DNA from: Nostoc sp. TCL26-01
Lineage (GTDB): Bacteria > Cyanobacteriota > Cyanobacteriia > Cyanobacteriales > Nostocaceae
Assembly: GCF_013393945.1 (NCBI RefSeq)
Contig: NZ_CP040297.1
Span: 1,144,001-1,208,000, forward strand
DNA: 64,000 bases
Direction: 5' to 3'
Shown here: positions 51,581-61,722 of the stretch, piece after piece
Layout of the letters: every line of letters begins with the position of its first letter
How positions within the stretch are numbered: position 1 is the first letter of the stretch
Translations under genes and position numbers: made by a program
The notes under the pieces: generated by a model
Told to the model about the DNA's origin: nothing
Databases searched by the model: none
Seen by the model: only the letters and a program-made list of their open reading frames with translations

Positions 51581-52675
51581 CTAAAAATACACAGGAGTCA
51601 GTGAGGCGATCGCATCATCAAGATGTTCTCCTTCTTTGAGGGTAAATTGATGACGCTCCAGCCAATCAGCATCGTAAACTGTCTCCAGGTATCTATCACC
51701 CCGGTCTGGATTAATCATCAGAATCCGCGCACCAGCACCAAGAGCGCGTGCCAGATGCAGGCCACCAGCGACAATTGCCCCTGTGGATGCACCAAGAAGC
51801 AATCCTTCACGCCTTGCCAGTGCATGACAAACTGAATAGGCGATCGCCTCTGGTATGACGTAAGCACGATTTAGCAGCGAAATATCCAAATTAGGTGGAA
51901 AGAACGATAATCCAATACCCGTCATCTTATATGGTTTGGCTGGCGTTCCCATAATCACTGAACCTTCAACATCAACGCCAACAATACGTATTTTAGGAAA
52001 TCGTGGTACGAGATAACGGGCTATTCCCATGATTTGTCCCGCCGTACTCACACCAACCACGACAGCATCAAGTTCATCACTAAAATGGGCTGCAATTTCT
52101 CGCGCAGTGTAGTATGAATGTGCCTCAGTATTCTCAGGATTCAAGTGCTGACATGGATACCAAGCATTAGGGATAGTGGCAGCAAGCTCTTGCGCTCGTT
52201 TCATTCTGGCCTTTTGCATCGAGCCTGATTCGTCTGCTTCATCTAGTGGGACATCGACAAGTTCCGCACCATATGCTTTCAGCATTCGTCTAAACGGTGG
52301 TGCAGTTTTGGCATCGACCACAATCATCACTCGATATCCCCGGACTGCCCCTACCATCGCTAGACCAATACCGAAATTACCTGAGCTAGACTCGATAATC
52401 GTACCACCAGGCACAAGTAATCCCTCTTCTTCTGCACGGGTAACGAGATAAACTGCATTTTTTTCCTTAATTGATCCTCCAGGATTACAACTCTCAAGTT
52501 TTAATAAACACTCTGATTCCAGACAGATAGGAGAGATGTTTCCCAAGCGGACAATCGGGACATTTCCTAATGCCTGAGTAACATCGACAGATACATTTTT
52601 TTGATATCTCTGAAGATTTTTGTATTGTGAACTAGAAAGTTTCTCGAATGATAAAGATGGGGGAAGATAATTCAT
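51581..52675 (-). CDS. SbnA-like PLP-dependent cysteine-synthase-family enzyme
   Basis: This is a 364-residue fold-type II PLP enzyme. The cofactor lysine lies in ESCNPGGSIKEKNAVYL near residue 70, the phosphate loop is GTIIESSSGNFGIGLAMVGA, and the substrate loop is VVGVSTAGQIMGIARYL. The C-terminal LLLGASTGAIVAGGL anchors the PLP. It resembles SbnA, which makes N-(2-amino-2-carboxyethyl)-L-glutamate from O-phosphoserine for 2,3-diaminopropionate synthesis. SbnB is not beside it. An N-terminal extension of about 40 residues precedes the fold. It is paired with an exporter and stands divergent to a two-component system. Confidence 0.85.
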   Translation of the reverse strand: MNYLPPSLSFEKLSSSQYKNLQRYQKNVSVDVTQALGNVPIVRLGNISPICLESECLLKLESCNPGGSIKEKNAVYLVTRAEEEGLLVPGGTIIESSSGNFGIGLAMVGAVRGYRVMIVVDAKTAPPFRRMLKAYGAELVDVPLDEADESGSMQKARMKRAQELAATIPNAWYPCQHLNPENTEAHSYYTAREIAAHFSDELDAVVVGVSTAGQIMGIARYLVPRFPKIRIVGVDVEGSVIMGTPAKPYKMTGIGLSFFPPNLDISLLNRAYVIPEAIAYSVCHALARREGLLLGASTGAIVAGGLHLARALGAGARILMINPDRGDRYLETVYDADWLERHQFTLKEGEHLDDAIASLTPVYF

Positions 52676-52756
52676 ATAAATATCTAGAAAATGATAACTT
52701 TCAGGAAGTTAATTGAATCGCTAATTTAGCAACTTAATTATTTACGGTTTAGTCTG

Positions 52757-52791
52757 ATATCGGCAAGATATAAGATAAATAAAGCCGATAT
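52757..52791. promoter_or_regulatory. Inverted repeat in the divergent sbnA-like/response-regulator promoter region
   Basis: ATATCGGC and GCCGATAT are separated by 19 bases inside the 325-base region between the two divergent operons (52676-53000). Nearby are AAAATGATAACTTTC (resembling half a Fur box) and several ATATAAGT tracts. It is a candidate operator for either direction, but no regulator can be assigned. Confidence 0.45.
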
Positions 52792-53000
52792 TTATATGCT
52801 GAAATATAAGTATGAAATCAAGATGAAATTTCCGATTTTGCCTGAAAAATTCCCAAAAATCAGTAGAGACAATATTGTGATTGTCTCAATAGAATCTTGT
52901 CATACTTAGTAAATTTATATTGGGTTGCACTGCACGCCACCCAACATCAGAAATCAAACGGGATGCCGATATAGCAACTTACTTTTAACAGGTGAAATAT

Positions 53001-53696
53001 ATGAGAGTGCTGCTAGTTGAAGATGAACCAGACTTGGGTGCTGCGATGAAGCGGACTCTTACCCAGGAGAAGTACTTAGTTGATTGGGTACTGGATGGTA
53101 ATGATGCCTGGGCATATCTAGAAAATAAGTGGACACAATACACGCTAGCTATTTTCGATTGGATGTTGCCGGGAATATCAGGTTTAGAGTTGTGTAAAAG
53201 GCTACGTTCTCATCAAAATCCTTTACCTGTTTTAATGCTGACAGCTAAAGACAGAATGGAAGATAAAGTAACTGGGCTGGATGCAGGTGCGGATGACTAC
53301 TTAGTCAAGCCTTTTGGCATGGCAGAATTACTGGCTAGGTTGAGAGCATTACAAAGGCGATCGCCTCAATTTCAGCCCCAGGAATTAACTGTTGGTAATC
53401 TGACACTGGATTACGGCAACAATATAGTTATTAGTCAAAATATTGTAGGCGAAAAACAGGAGATTTCCCTGACTAATAAGGAATTCCAACTACTAGAATA
53501 TTTTATGAAACACCCAAACCAAATTATCACTACCGAACAAATTCGTAATCAGCTTTGGGAGGTGAGTGCAGAACCCATTAGTAATGTGGTGGCGGCTCAA
53601 ATGCGTTTGCTGCGGCGCAAACTAGCTAATAGTGGTTGTGAAAATATGATTGAAACTTTGCATGGTACAGGATATCGTCTTAATTTCACACCATGA
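53001..53696 (+). CDS. OmpR-family response regulator
   Basis: ATG 53001 follows a GGTGA Shine-Dalgarno; a GTG nine bases upstream is less likely. The receiver domain has [27 protein letters not shown] with the phosphorylated Asp near residue 51, LMLTAKD and [15 protein letters not shown]. The winged-helix domain runs from about 120 to 228 ([20 protein letters not shown], then [13 protein letters not shown]). It is followed by its kinase with an ATGA overlap, and the FecCD transporter genes lie just downstream on the same strand. Control of metal uptake is a reasonable hypothesis. Confidence 0.95.
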   Translation: MRVLLVEDEPDLGAAMKRTLTQEKYLVDWVLDGNDAWAYLENKWTQYTLAIFDWMLPGISGLELCKRLRSHQNPLPVLMLTAKDRMEDKVTGLDAGADDYLVKPFGMAELLARLRALQRRSPQFQPQELTVGNLTLDYGNNIVISQNIVGEKQEISLTNKEFQLLEYFMKHPNQIITTEQIRNQLWEVSAEPISNVVAAQMRLLRRKLANSGCENMIETLHGTGYRLNFTP

Positions 53697-55096
53697 ATCA
53701 AAATAAACTGTTTCAACAAACCCGCTTGCGTTTAGCATTGTGGTATGCACTGGTTATGGCTTTGATTTTAAGCCTATGCGGATTTGGTATCTACAGAGCG
53801 ATCGCTCATGCTCATTGGATGACATTAGATCGAGAACTGGAGTCTGTTGCAGGAACTTTACATGACAGTATTGAGCTAAAATTACAGCAACCGGGTGAAT
53901 TAGAACCAGTTGTACAAAAGCTTTTACCTAATATCTGTGTCGTTGATCAAAGCTGTATCCAAGAGGAGTTAAATTCCCAACGCCATATTTTAAGTGCCAT
54001 CAATCAAGGTAATTATTATGTGCGTTTTTTTGATAATTCTGGACGTTTGATTGCTCTAGCCGGCACTTATCCAGAAGGATTACCCCTAGTCTTTAACAAG
54101 CAACTTTGGCAAAATCTTAAAGATAGCAAAGGACATTCATACCACCAAATTTCTTTTGTTCTACACACCCAAGACAATCGTGATTGGGGTTACATTCAAG
54201 TAGGCCGGAGTCTGGCAGATTTCAATAGTTATCTTGTGGCTGTGAAACTGACTTTAGGATTAGGATTACCTCTAATCATGGTTTTGGTTGGTGTTGCTAG
54301 TTGGTGGTTAGCAGGATTAGCAATACAGCCAATTTATCGCTCATATAGACAGATTCAACAATTTACAGCCGATGCTGCACACGAGTTAAGAACACCGCTA
54401 GCAGCAACCCAAGCGACAGTAGAATCAGCTCTTTTGATGCCCCAAATAGATGAAATAGAGGCGCGGGACATTCTGCAAACTCTACAGCGTCAAAATCAGC
54501 GACTCACAACTCTGGTTACAGATTTATTACTACTAACTCGCTTAGATCGTCAACCAGCACCAATCACACGAGACATTTGCTGCTTAGATGATATTGTGAA
54601 TGACTTAGTAGAGGAATTTGCCGCATTGGCGATCGCATCTGGTGTAACATTGACATCTTCAGTCTGGGTGTCAACTTCTTTGAATGTGATTGGGAATGTA
54701 GATCAGCTTTATCGCTTGTTTTCTAACTTAATTATCAATGCAATTCAATACACGCCAAAAGGAGGAAAGATAACTGTTGACTTAGATCGCAGTGACCATT
54801 ATGCTGTAATTCAGGTTCAAGATACGGGCATAGGAATTCCGCAGCAGGATTTGACTCGAATTTTTGACCGCTTCTATCGAGTAAATAGCGATCGCTCTCG
54901 TAAGACAGGCGGTTCAGGATTAGGACTAGCGATCGCCCAAGCAATTGTTTTGGCACATCACGGTAGGATAGATGTGCAAAGTGAATTTGGTAAAGGTAGC
55001 ACTTTTACGATTAAGTTACCTTTCGATCTCCGTCCACTTGATAGCGTTCGCTCTATTTACCCATTAAAAATGCGATGGCGTAGGCGATCGCTGTAA
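53693..55096 (+). CDS. Sensor histidine kinase with periplasmic domain
   Basis: This 467-residue kinase has two transmembrane helices ([21 protein letters not shown] and [20 protein letters not shown]) enclosing a sensor domain of about 150 residues with two cysteines (NICVVDQSC). The H-box is [20 protein letters not shown], the N-box [16 protein letters not shown], and the G-boxes [20 protein letters not shown] and [14 protein letters not shown]. All are intact. After the natural end (FTIKLPF) about 25 residues ([21 protein letters not shown]) are encoded by repeat DNA ending in HIP1. The gene stops 14 bases before the permease gene. Confidence 0.94.
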   Translation: MNQNKLFQQTRLRLALWYALVMALILSLCGFGIYRAIAHAHWMTLDRELESVAGTLHDSIELKLQQPGELEPVVQKLLPNICVVDQSCIQEELNSQRHILSAINQGNYYVRFFDNSGRLIALAGTYPEGLPLVFNKQLWQNLKDSKGHSYHQISFVLHTQDNRDWGYIQVGRSLADFNSYLVAVKLTLGLGLPLIMVLVGVASWWLAGLAIQPIYRSYRQIQQFTADAAHELRTPLAATQATVESALLMPQIDEIEARDILQTLQRQNQRLTTLVTDLLLLTRLDRQPAPITRDICCLDDIVNDLVEEFAALAIASGVTLTSSVWVSTSLNVIGNVDQLYRLFSNLIINAIQYTPKGGKITVDLDRSDHYAVIQVQDTGIGIPQQDLTRIFDRFYRVNSDRSRKTGGSGLGLAIAQAIVLAHHGRIDVQSEFGKGSTFTIKLPFDLRPLDSVRSIYPLKMRWRRRSL

Positions 55097-55110
55097 AATA
55101 TCTAAATCTC

Positions 55111-56139
55111 ATGATGCAAAGTGATTTGACTAGGAAATTCCCCAGCATTTTTACGCAAAATCGCATATCCTGGGCTATCTTACTCCTGATCACAGTACTA
55201 GCTATAACTTTAGTACTTTCTCTCTCCCAAGGAGCTGTACCCTTAACTACCAGTGAATTGTGGCAAGCACTGCTTCGTCAAGGTGATCCCATTAAACAAA
55301 CAATTATTTGGGATTTGCGTCTCCCACGCATTACGGCAGCGCTCATCGTTGGTGCAGCTTTGGGAATGTCAGGAGCGCTATTACAGGGGATGTTACGCAA
55401 CAGTTTGGCTGATCCCTTTATTTTGGGCATTTCCGCCGGTGCAGGACTAATAGTCATTGTGATGATTGTCTTACAAGTCTTACCTATCGCCATTCCTCTG
55501 GCGGCATGGATAGGGGGAATTTTGACTTCAGCTATTGTGATTTTACTTGGTCGTGCGGGTTCTGGTATTTCCGTTGAGAGATTGATTTTAGGGGGAGTAG
55601 CAGTTAGTTCATTATTAGGCGCAGTGCAAAGCACATTGTTGCTCTTGGCTGAAGATGGACAAATTCAAATTGCCCTCAGTTGGTTGGTGGGTAGCTTAAA
55701 TGGTAGGGGTTGGCAAGAAATTTACACGGCTGGCCCTTACATTATGGTTGCATTGTTGGCAGGATGGTTACTAGCTAGGTCAGTCAACGTGCTGGCTTTG
55801 GGTGATGATTTAGCTGTGGGTTTGGGTGTATCATTAACGCGATCGCGTCTTTTAATTGGTGGTGTGGCTACTCTATTAGCCGCAGGTGCAGTCAGCATCA
55901 GTGGTTTAATCGGGTTTGTTGGTCTAGTTGTACCTCACGGTGTCCGCCTAATTGTCGGTACAGATCACCGCTTTGTGCTACCATTATCAGCCCTAGCCGG
56001 TGCATGGTTACTGGTTTTTGCAGATTTACTTTCCAGACTAGGCACAGTCGAACTCCCTGTAGGTTCTGTCACCGCCTTACTAGGTTCACCATTATTTATC
56101 TGGTTACTATATCGCCGTTCTTCAGGATTGAATAAATAG
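55111..56139 (+). CDS. FecCD-family ABC transporter permease
   Basis: This 342-residue membrane protein has about ten helices. Family signatures include LRLPRITAALIVGAALGMSGAL-type LQGMLRNSLADPFILGISAGAG (with RNSLADP), GGVAVSSLLGAVQSTLLLLA and SGLIGFVGLVVPHGVRLIVG. It imports iron-siderophore, haem or cobalamin together with an ATPase and a binding protein. The ATPase gene follows 63 bases later. The binding protein is not in the cluster. It is probably cotranscribed with the upstream two-component system, given the 14-base gap. Confidence 0.93.
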   Translation: MMQSDLTRKFPSIFTQNRISWAILLLITVLAITLVLSLSQGAVPLTTSELWQALLRQGDPIKQTIIWDLRLPRITAALIVGAALGMSGALLQGMLRNSLADPFILGISAGAGLIVIVMIVLQVLPIAIPLAAWIGGILTSAIVILLGRAGSGISVERLILGGVAVSSLLGAVQSTLLLLAEDGQIQIALSWLVGSLNGRGWQEIYTAGPYIMVALLAGWLLARSVNVLALGDDLAVGLGVSLTRSRLLIGGVATLLAAGAVSISGLIGFVGLVVPHGVRLIVGTDHRFVLPLSALAGAWLLVFADLLSRLGTVELPVGSVTALLGSPLFIWLLYRRSSGLNK

Positions 56140-56202
56140 AGACACTGCATCGCCACGTCTTTGCATAATCAAATTTTGAATTTTGAATTTTGAATTGATC
56201 AA

Positions 56203-56979
56203 ATGCCTCTAGAATTACAACATCTCACTGGTGGCTACACCACAATTCCCATCATTCAAGATATTAACCTCACTCTACAAACAGGAGAATGGTTAAGTTT
56301 AGTTGGTGCGAATGGTTCGGGTAAATCTACATTACTCAAATTACTCAGTCGTATTCTTGCACCACAGCAAGGAAAAGTATTACTAGATGGTAAAGCTATT
56401 CACTCACAACCAGCACATTTAGTAGCGCAGAAACTAGCATTGTTACCCCAACAACAAACAGTACCCGTAGGCTTAACAGTGCGACAATTAGTCAGTTTAG
56501 GACGTACACCTCATCAACCTTGGTGGCAATGGGAATTAACCCCCGAAGATTGGCACAAAGTTGAGGAGGCAATACAAAAAACCCAGCTTGAAAAATTCAG
56601 CGATCGCCTAGTTGAAAATCTCTCAGGTGGTGAAAGACAACGAGCTTTTTTAGCTTTGGCTCTAGCCCAAGAACCCAAGGTATTATTATTAGATGAACCT
56701 ACAACATATTTAGATATTAATTATCAATTACAACTTTTAGAATTACTCAAAAATCTCAACGAACAGCAAGAGATCACAATTATCACAGTTTTACATGAAT
56801 TGAATTTGGCAGCACGTTACAGTTCTCGGATTGCTTTATTAAAACAAGGTCAACTTTGGCAAGTAGGGACACCAATCCAAGTTCTCACACCTGATAATAT
56901 AGCCCAAGTTTTTGGTGTAGAATCTGTGATTATTCACACACCTGTTGGGTTACAGGTTTGTGCAATTGCTGCTGTTTAA
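56203..56979 (+). CDS. FecE/BtuD-type ABC transporter ATP-binding protein
   Basis: This is a 258-residue ATPase. Walker A is LVGANGSGKSTLLKLLSRI, the signature is ENLSGGERQRAFLALALAQE, Walker B is VLLLDEPTTYLDINYQLQ, and the switch His follows in TVLHELNLAARYSSR. It is the usual partner of the FecCD permease for import of iron chelates or cobalamin. The 63-base spacer carries a 'caaattttgaattttgaattttgaatt' repeat near 56170. Confidence 0.94.
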   Translation: MPLELQHLTGGYTTIPIIQDINLTLQTGEWLSLVGANGSGKSTLLKLLSRILAPQQGKVLLDGKAIHSQPAHLVAQKLALLPQQQTVPVGLTVRQLVSLGRTPHQPWWQWELTPEDWHKVEEAIQKTQLEKFSDRLVENLSGGERQRAFLALALAQEPKVLLLDEPTTYLDINYQLQLLELLKNLNEQQEITIITVLHELNLAARYSSRIALLKQGQLWQVGTPIQVLTPDNIAQVFGVESVIIHTPVGLQVCAIAAV

Positions 56980-57043
56980 TTTAATCAGATCATCCTGCTT
57001 GCTGATTTAAGCAGGCTTGTGACATACTCCACTAGGGAAAAAT

Positions 57044-57955
57044 CTAATGGTTTAAACACTGTTTGACTGTCTCGAGTATAGATAGAGAAAGGCTTTCTAA
57101 TTCATAACCACCTTCTAAACCGAAAAGAATTCTCGGTGTAATCTTGAGGCAATAATCAGTTAGTATGGCGTAATCGTGGGGCTGTAAATTGATCTTAGAA
57201 AGTAAATCAGCTTGGTTAGCATCGTATCCTGCACTTACAATCAAAATATCTGGGTAAAAATTTTGGAAAAAAGGTATAACCTTCTGCTCAAACAACTTGC
57301 AGTAGTCTTGTATTGAACTACCTGGAGCAATCGGAAGATTCAATAAATTGTTAAATTTGCCATGTTCGTCGGACGTTCCTGTGTGTGGATATCCTGGTGA
57401 TTGATGAATTGAACAAAAAGCAATGTTGGGTTCATTTTCTACAGCTGCTTGGGTTCCATTACCGTGATGCACATCCCAGTCAAGAATTCCCACTCGTTTG
57501 ATTTGTCCCATTGCCAAAGCGTAAAGGGCAGATATCGCAGGATTACAGAAAATACAAAATCCCATTCCTTGATCTTTAAGTGCATGATGTCCTGGGGGTC
57601 TTGCCAAAACAAAGCACGGTCTTCCAAGCTGCCAAATATTATCAACCCCATCTAACCAAGCATTCACAGCCAGGCAAGCAACCTCAAAGCTTTGGGGAGA
57701 AATCTGTGTTGATTCAAAACAACCCCAACCTCTAGTAGAATAGGCGCGAACTAACTCAATGTATTTGCTACAATGGACTCGTTCAATCTCGGCGATCGCA
57801 TTTCTAGAAGTAGAAGGATTTAACCATTGAATTTGGTCTGCTATTGTTGAAGTCCTTAAGCTATCCACAATTGTGGTCAGTCGTTCTGGTTGCTCAGGGT
57901 GCATATACCCTGTTTCATGTTGAAGGAATTTCTCTGAGTAGATGATGGATATCAT
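57044..57955 (-). CDS. Histone-deacetylase-family protein (acetylpolyamine amidohydrolase-like)
   Basis: This 303-residue protein has the class II HDAC-like fold. The start region is HETGYMHPEQPERLTTIVDS, the catalytic His pair lies in LARPPGHHALKDQGMGFCIF, zinc ligands in GILDWDVHHGNGTQAA, and the third ligand in ILIVSAGYDANQADLL. The final Tyr/Gly segment is LFGLEGGYELES. Bacterial members deacetylate polyamines or other small acetyl-amines, and some act on protein lysines. It is transcribed alone and converges with the ABC operon. Confidence 0.92.
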   Translation of the reverse strand: MISIIYSEKFLQHETGYMHPEQPERLTTIVDSLRTSTIADQIQWLNPSTSRNAIAEIERVHCSKYIELVRAYSTRGWGCFESTQISPQSFEVACLAVNAWLDGVDNIWQLGRPCFVLARPPGHHALKDQGMGFCIFCNPAISALYALAMGQIKRVGILDWDVHHGNGTQAAVENEPNIAFCSIHQSPGYPHTGTSDEHGKFNNLLNLPIAPGSSIQDYCKLFEQKVIPFFQNFYPDILIVSAGYDANQADLLSKINLQPHDYAILTDYCLKITPRILFGLEGGYELESLSLSILETVKQCLNH

Positions 57956-58032
57956 TGAGTCTCAAACTTTCTGACTAATTCAGGCGTTGATTTGAATAGG
58001 CATGATATAAAACCAAGTTTAATATAGGTATT

Positions 58033-59952
58033 TTACCTCAATAATCGTAAACCACTGAGAGTAACTAAGACTGTCGAACCTTCATGGCCAATTACGCCGA
58101 TAGGGAGGTTGATGTTACCGAAAAAGTTGGCAATTAATAAGATGGCAATAAATCCCAAAGCGATCGCTATATTTTGTTTGATTATATTGTGCGATCGCCT
58201 ACCTAGTTGCATAGCTACAGCAATTTTCTCTAATCTATCTGCCATCAAGACAATATCTGCTGTTTCTAGAGCTACGTCACTACCTGCGACTCCCATCGCA
58301 ATACCCACACTGGCTTGTGCTAAAGCTGGTGCATCATTAATCCCATCGCCTACCATTGCTACTGTGTGATACTTTTTCTGCAAACTGCGAATCACATCTA
58401 ACTTATCTTCCGGTAGGAGTTCGGCAAATACTTGAGTAATTCCCACTGTTTGGGCGACATTTTGGGCTGTTCGTTGATTATCTCCCGTAATCATGACAAT
58501 TTGTTCTATCCCTAACTGCCGCAATTTGGCGATTGTTGCAGATGCTTCTGGTCTAATCATATCTGCAACAGCGATCGCACCCGCTACCTCATATCCAATT
58601 TGCCGACTCTGTGCTACCCAGATAACAGTTTTCCCTTCATGTTCCAGAGATTCAGCTGCTGTTTGTAATTCCTCTGGTAATTGAGTCACATACTCTTGCA
58701 TAAAAGCAGCATTTCCCACAATTATTTTCTGCCCATCAGCAATACCCATAATTCCCTGTCCTGGTATCGCTTGCACCTCAACCGCACGTACCCAGTTTAA
58801 ATCACTAGCCGCCTGGACAATAGCTTGAGCGATAGGATGCTCGGAACAAGATTCTAAAGTAGCTGCGGTTTTTAATACATCTGCTTGTGTGTATTTACTA
58901 GCGGACATAACTTGTGAGACTTGTAGTTGTCCTGTGGTGAGAGTACCAGTTTTATCGAAGGCGATCGCTCTCACTTTACCAATCTTCTCTAACTGCGCGC
59001 CATTTTTAAATAAAATCCCCTGTCTTGCTCCATTGGCAATACCCGATAATAATGTTGGCATAATTGCTGCCATCAGCGCACAAGGAGAAGCCACCACCAA
59101 AAAAGTTAAGGCGCGGTAAATTGTAGTTTCCCAATCCCAACCCCAAATAAAAGGTGGTAAAGTTGCCAGCAATAACCCAGCAATCACAATTACCATTGCA
59201 TATCCCCTCTCAAACCGTTCAATAAATTGTTGAGAAGGTGGTGCTTGAGTTTGTGCTTGTTCTACCAAACGAATGACACGTTGAATCAAACTGCTAGCAG
59301 CTGGTTTATGTACTCGTAATTTCAGCGCCCCATAGCCATTAAGTGTGCCAGCAAAAACTTCTTCTCCTACTGTTTTTTCTACAGGTAACGACTCACCTGT
59401 AATTGCCGCTTGATTGAGAGTACTATAACCAGACACAATTACGCCATCAGTCGGAATCATCTCACCTGGTTTAACAACAATCTCATCTCCCACTCGTAAC
59501 TGGCTAATAGGAATAGTTGCTTCCGTCCCTTGATGTAACATTCTGGCTGTATCCGGCGTTAAACTCATCAAACTGCGGATACTTTTCTCAGTACGCTGCA
59601 TCGCGTAACCTTCTAAAGCGCCACTGATGGCAAAGATGAGAATCAAAATTGCCCCATCAACAATTAAATGGTACTCCCTACGCCACAACCCCAACCCGGC
59701 TGCACCCACAGCCGCCACAATCATCAACAAATCTACATCCAGTTCTTTTTCCTTAATTAGCGTCGTCAACCCCTCACGCGCGCTTTCATAGCCACCAATG
59801 ACATAAGCCGCAGGTAAAAGTAGCAACGCCCATCCTAACCAACCAAGATGTAAAGCGAACCAACCAAAAAACAGTAACACTCCACAAAGCAGTGCTGCTA
59901 GAGTATCGGCGTGTTCTTTGGTAAATTGGCTAAAACGTTGTGAGTAGAGCAT
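58033..59952 (-). CDS. P1B-4-type heavy-metal-transporting ATPase (CoaT-like)
   Basis: This 639-residue P-type ATPase lacks an N-terminal metal-binding domain. The order of motifs is ITGESLPVEKTVG, FLVVASPCALMAAIMPTLLSG near residue 292, AFDKTGTLTTGQ near 332, MVGDGINDAPALAQ near 540 and GVIGHEGSTVLVTLSG near 626. The SPC (rather than CPC) and HEGST motifs define the P1B-4 group, which exports cobalt, zinc or iron. The gene lies behind a MerR-type operator, as coaT does behind coaR. The regulator itself is not in the window. Confidence 0.93.
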   Translation of the reverse strand: MLYSQRFSQFTKEHADTLAALLCGVLLFFGWFALHLGWLGWALLLLPAAYVIGGYESAREGLTTLIKEKELDVDLLMIVAAVGAAGLGLWRREYHLIVDGAILILIFAISGALEGYAMQRTEKSIRSLMSLTPDTARMLHQGTEATIPISQLRVGDEIVVKPGEMIPTDGVIVSGYSTLNQAAITGESLPVEKTVGEEVFAGTLNGYGALKLRVHKPAASSLIQRVIRLVEQAQTQAPPSQQFIERFERGYAMVIVIAGLLLATLPPFIWGWDWETTIYRALTFLVVASPCALMAAIMPTLLSGIANGARQGILFKNGAQLEKIGKVRAIAFDKTGTLTTGQLQVSQVMSASKYTQADVLKTAATLESCSEHPIAQAIVQAASDLNWVRAVEVQAIPGQGIMGIADGQKIIVGNAAFMQEYVTQLPEELQTAAESLEHEGKTVIWVAQSRQIGYEVAGAIAVADMIRPEASATIAKLRQLGIEQIVMITGDNQRTAQNVAQTVGITQVFAELLPEDKLDVIRSLQKKYHTVAMVGDGINDAPALAQASVGIAMGVAGSDVALETADIVLMADRLEKIAVAMQLGRRSHNIIKQNIAIALGFIAILLIANFFGNINLPIGVIGHEGSTVLVTLSGLRLLR

Positions 59953-59987
59953 GAGATTGACATATATACAACTACTCCCAGGCTAAA

Positions 59988-60013
59988 CCTTGACATTAAT
60001 GTTAATGTCAAGG
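59988..60013 (-). promoter_or_regulatory. MerR-type operator/promoter of the metal ATPase gene
   Basis: CCTTGACATTAATGTTAATGTCAAGG is a near-perfect 26-bp palindrome whose arms contain the -35 box TTGACA. Read on the minus strand it is followed by TAGCCT at a 20-base spacing, a suboptimal -10 at the stretched distance typical of MerR-activated promoters. The ATPase ATG lies about 36 bases further on. Confidence 0.75.
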
Positions 60014-60117
60014 GAATTACGAACTACAAATTAGTATAAGTCTTGTGACAGTATGTTAATTTTTGACCTGAATGAGATGTATTATGCCATATCACTTTTC
60101 CCAAAACTGGACTATCA

Positions 60118-61671
60118 ATGTTAGCCAAAAAACTTAGCGATCGCCTTCCCACATCATTGGTTAATTCTCCTTGGTTGATTATCATTATTTTTTCTATTCT
60201 TGGTTTAATAGGTATTCTCAATCATGCCATGTGGCGAGATGAATTAAATCCCTGGTTAATTGTTAGAGATAGTCAATCTTTCACAGATTTAATTGGCAAC
60301 ATTCGTTATGAAGGTCATCCAATTCTCTGGTATTTTTCTTTAGCCTTCCTCAGAAGAATTATTGATAATCCAGTAATCATGCAACTGTTCCATTTAGCTA
60401 TTGCTATCGCTTCAGTTGCTATGTTTTGCCTATACAGTCCTTTCAGTCATAAACAAAAATTTGTTTTTGCTTTTGGGTTTCTACCTTTTTATGAATATCT
60501 GGTAATTTCTAGGAACTACGCATTTAGTTTACTATTTCTCTTTAGTTTTTGTACAATATTCTCGTCTAGAAAAAAAAATTATGTATATTTATCACTATTG
60601 CTAGGATTATTAGCTAACAGTAATTTGTATGCTTTATTTATAGCAACTTGTTTATTAACAACTTTGGCAGTCGAATTTATTTTTGATAGTGAACATCGAC
60701 AACAATATTTTAGTCAAAGCCAAAAATTTGATTTATTGTTAAGCATTTTAATTATTGTATTTTCTTTCTTTCTGGCTATTTATATCATGACTCCACCAAT
60801 AGACAGTTATCTCAATGGTGGATTAAGTGATGGATGGTCAATCAAATTAGACTTACATCATCTTTTTAGAAGCTTAGGGAGAGTATTTGGTGGTTATTTA
60901 TTAATAGTACCATCACATAAAAGATGGCTGGATTTAATTATTTGCGCTTTGATTGCCATCTTTATTATAACTTTAACTGCGATCAAATTATGTAAGAAAC
61001 CATTAATTTTATTTTTTTACATACTAGGTACTTCTCTAATATTTGCATTCACCTATTTAAGATTTACTGGTGTATCACGGCATTTTGGGCATTTCTATTT
61101 AGTTTTGATAGTAGCTCTGTGGCTAGAGAAATATTATCAAGATTCCCCATTTTTAATAGATAGACTTTCTATTCAGAATCATCTATTAAAATTTGCTCAA
61201 AGATGGTATCCCTTGGTATTTATGGTTATTCTTTACACTCATCTTGTAGGAGGAATCACAAATTTTACTAAAGATTTATTCATTCCCTTCTCGGCAGGAC
61301 GAGAAACATCTCATTACTTGCAAAAATCCCATCTAGAGAATGAATTTATTGTGGCTAGTCGAGATGCTAATATGGCTTCTTTATCTGGTTATTTAAAGCG
61401 CCAGTTTTATTATCCTGAAGTGCAACGAATGGGAAGTTATACAATTTTTAGAAAAGGTCGTCAGCGTGTTACACAAGCAGAAATATTAAGACAAATTAGT
61501 TTCCTTTTAAAAACTCAAGAAGAACCAAATAAAATTTTGCTAATCTTGAATAAAGAACTAAAATTCAACCGCAGCGATTTAAATATTAATCCAATAAAAA
61601 ACTTTAAAAAGGCTTGGGTAGATAGCGAGAGATACTATCTTTATTGGGTCAATAAAGAAGTAGGACGATGA
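60118..61671 (+). CDS. Polytopic membrane protein, GT-C glycosyltransferase-like
   Basis: This 517-residue protein has about ten transmembrane helices. Near residue 40 the sequence HAMWRDELNPWLIVRDSQSF places an acidic pair (DE) in the first external loop, where GT-C (PMT-like) glycosyltransferases keep their catalytic Asp. EGHPILWYFSLAF follows. The C-terminal 150 residues are soluble and have no recognised domain. It may transfer sugars from lipid-linked donors, but I cannot assign a substrate. The gene is AT-rich and divergently transcribed from the ATPase gene. Confidence 0.65.
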   Translation: MLAKKLSDRLPTSLVNSPWLIIIIFSILGLIGILNHAMWRDELNPWLIVRDSQSFTDLIGNIRYEGHPILWYFSLAFLRRIIDNPVIMQLFHLAIAIASVAMFCLYSPFSHKQKFVFAFGFLPFYEYLVISRNYAFSLLFLFSFCTIFSSRKKNYVYLSLLLGLLANSNLYALFIATCLLTTLAVEFIFDSEHRQQYFSQSQKFDLLLSILIIVFSFFLAIYIMTPPIDSYLNGGLSDGWSIKLDLHHLFRSLGRVFGGYLLIVPSHKRWLDLIICALIAIFIITLTAIKLCKKPLILFFYILGTSLIFAFTYLRFTGVSRHFGHFYLVLIVALWLEKYYQDSPFLIDRLSIQNHLLKFAQRWYPLVFMVILYTHLVGGITNFTKDLFIPFSAGRETSHYLQKSHLENEFIVASRDANMASLSGYLKRQFYYPEVQRMGSYTIFRKGRQRVTQAEILRQISFLLKTQEEPNKILLILNKELKFNRSDLNINPIKNFKKAWVDSERYYLYWVNKEVGR

Positions 61672-61722
61672 GGAGAAAAACTCATAAATAATTTTCTCCT
61701 TATCCCTTACAGCCCCACACCC

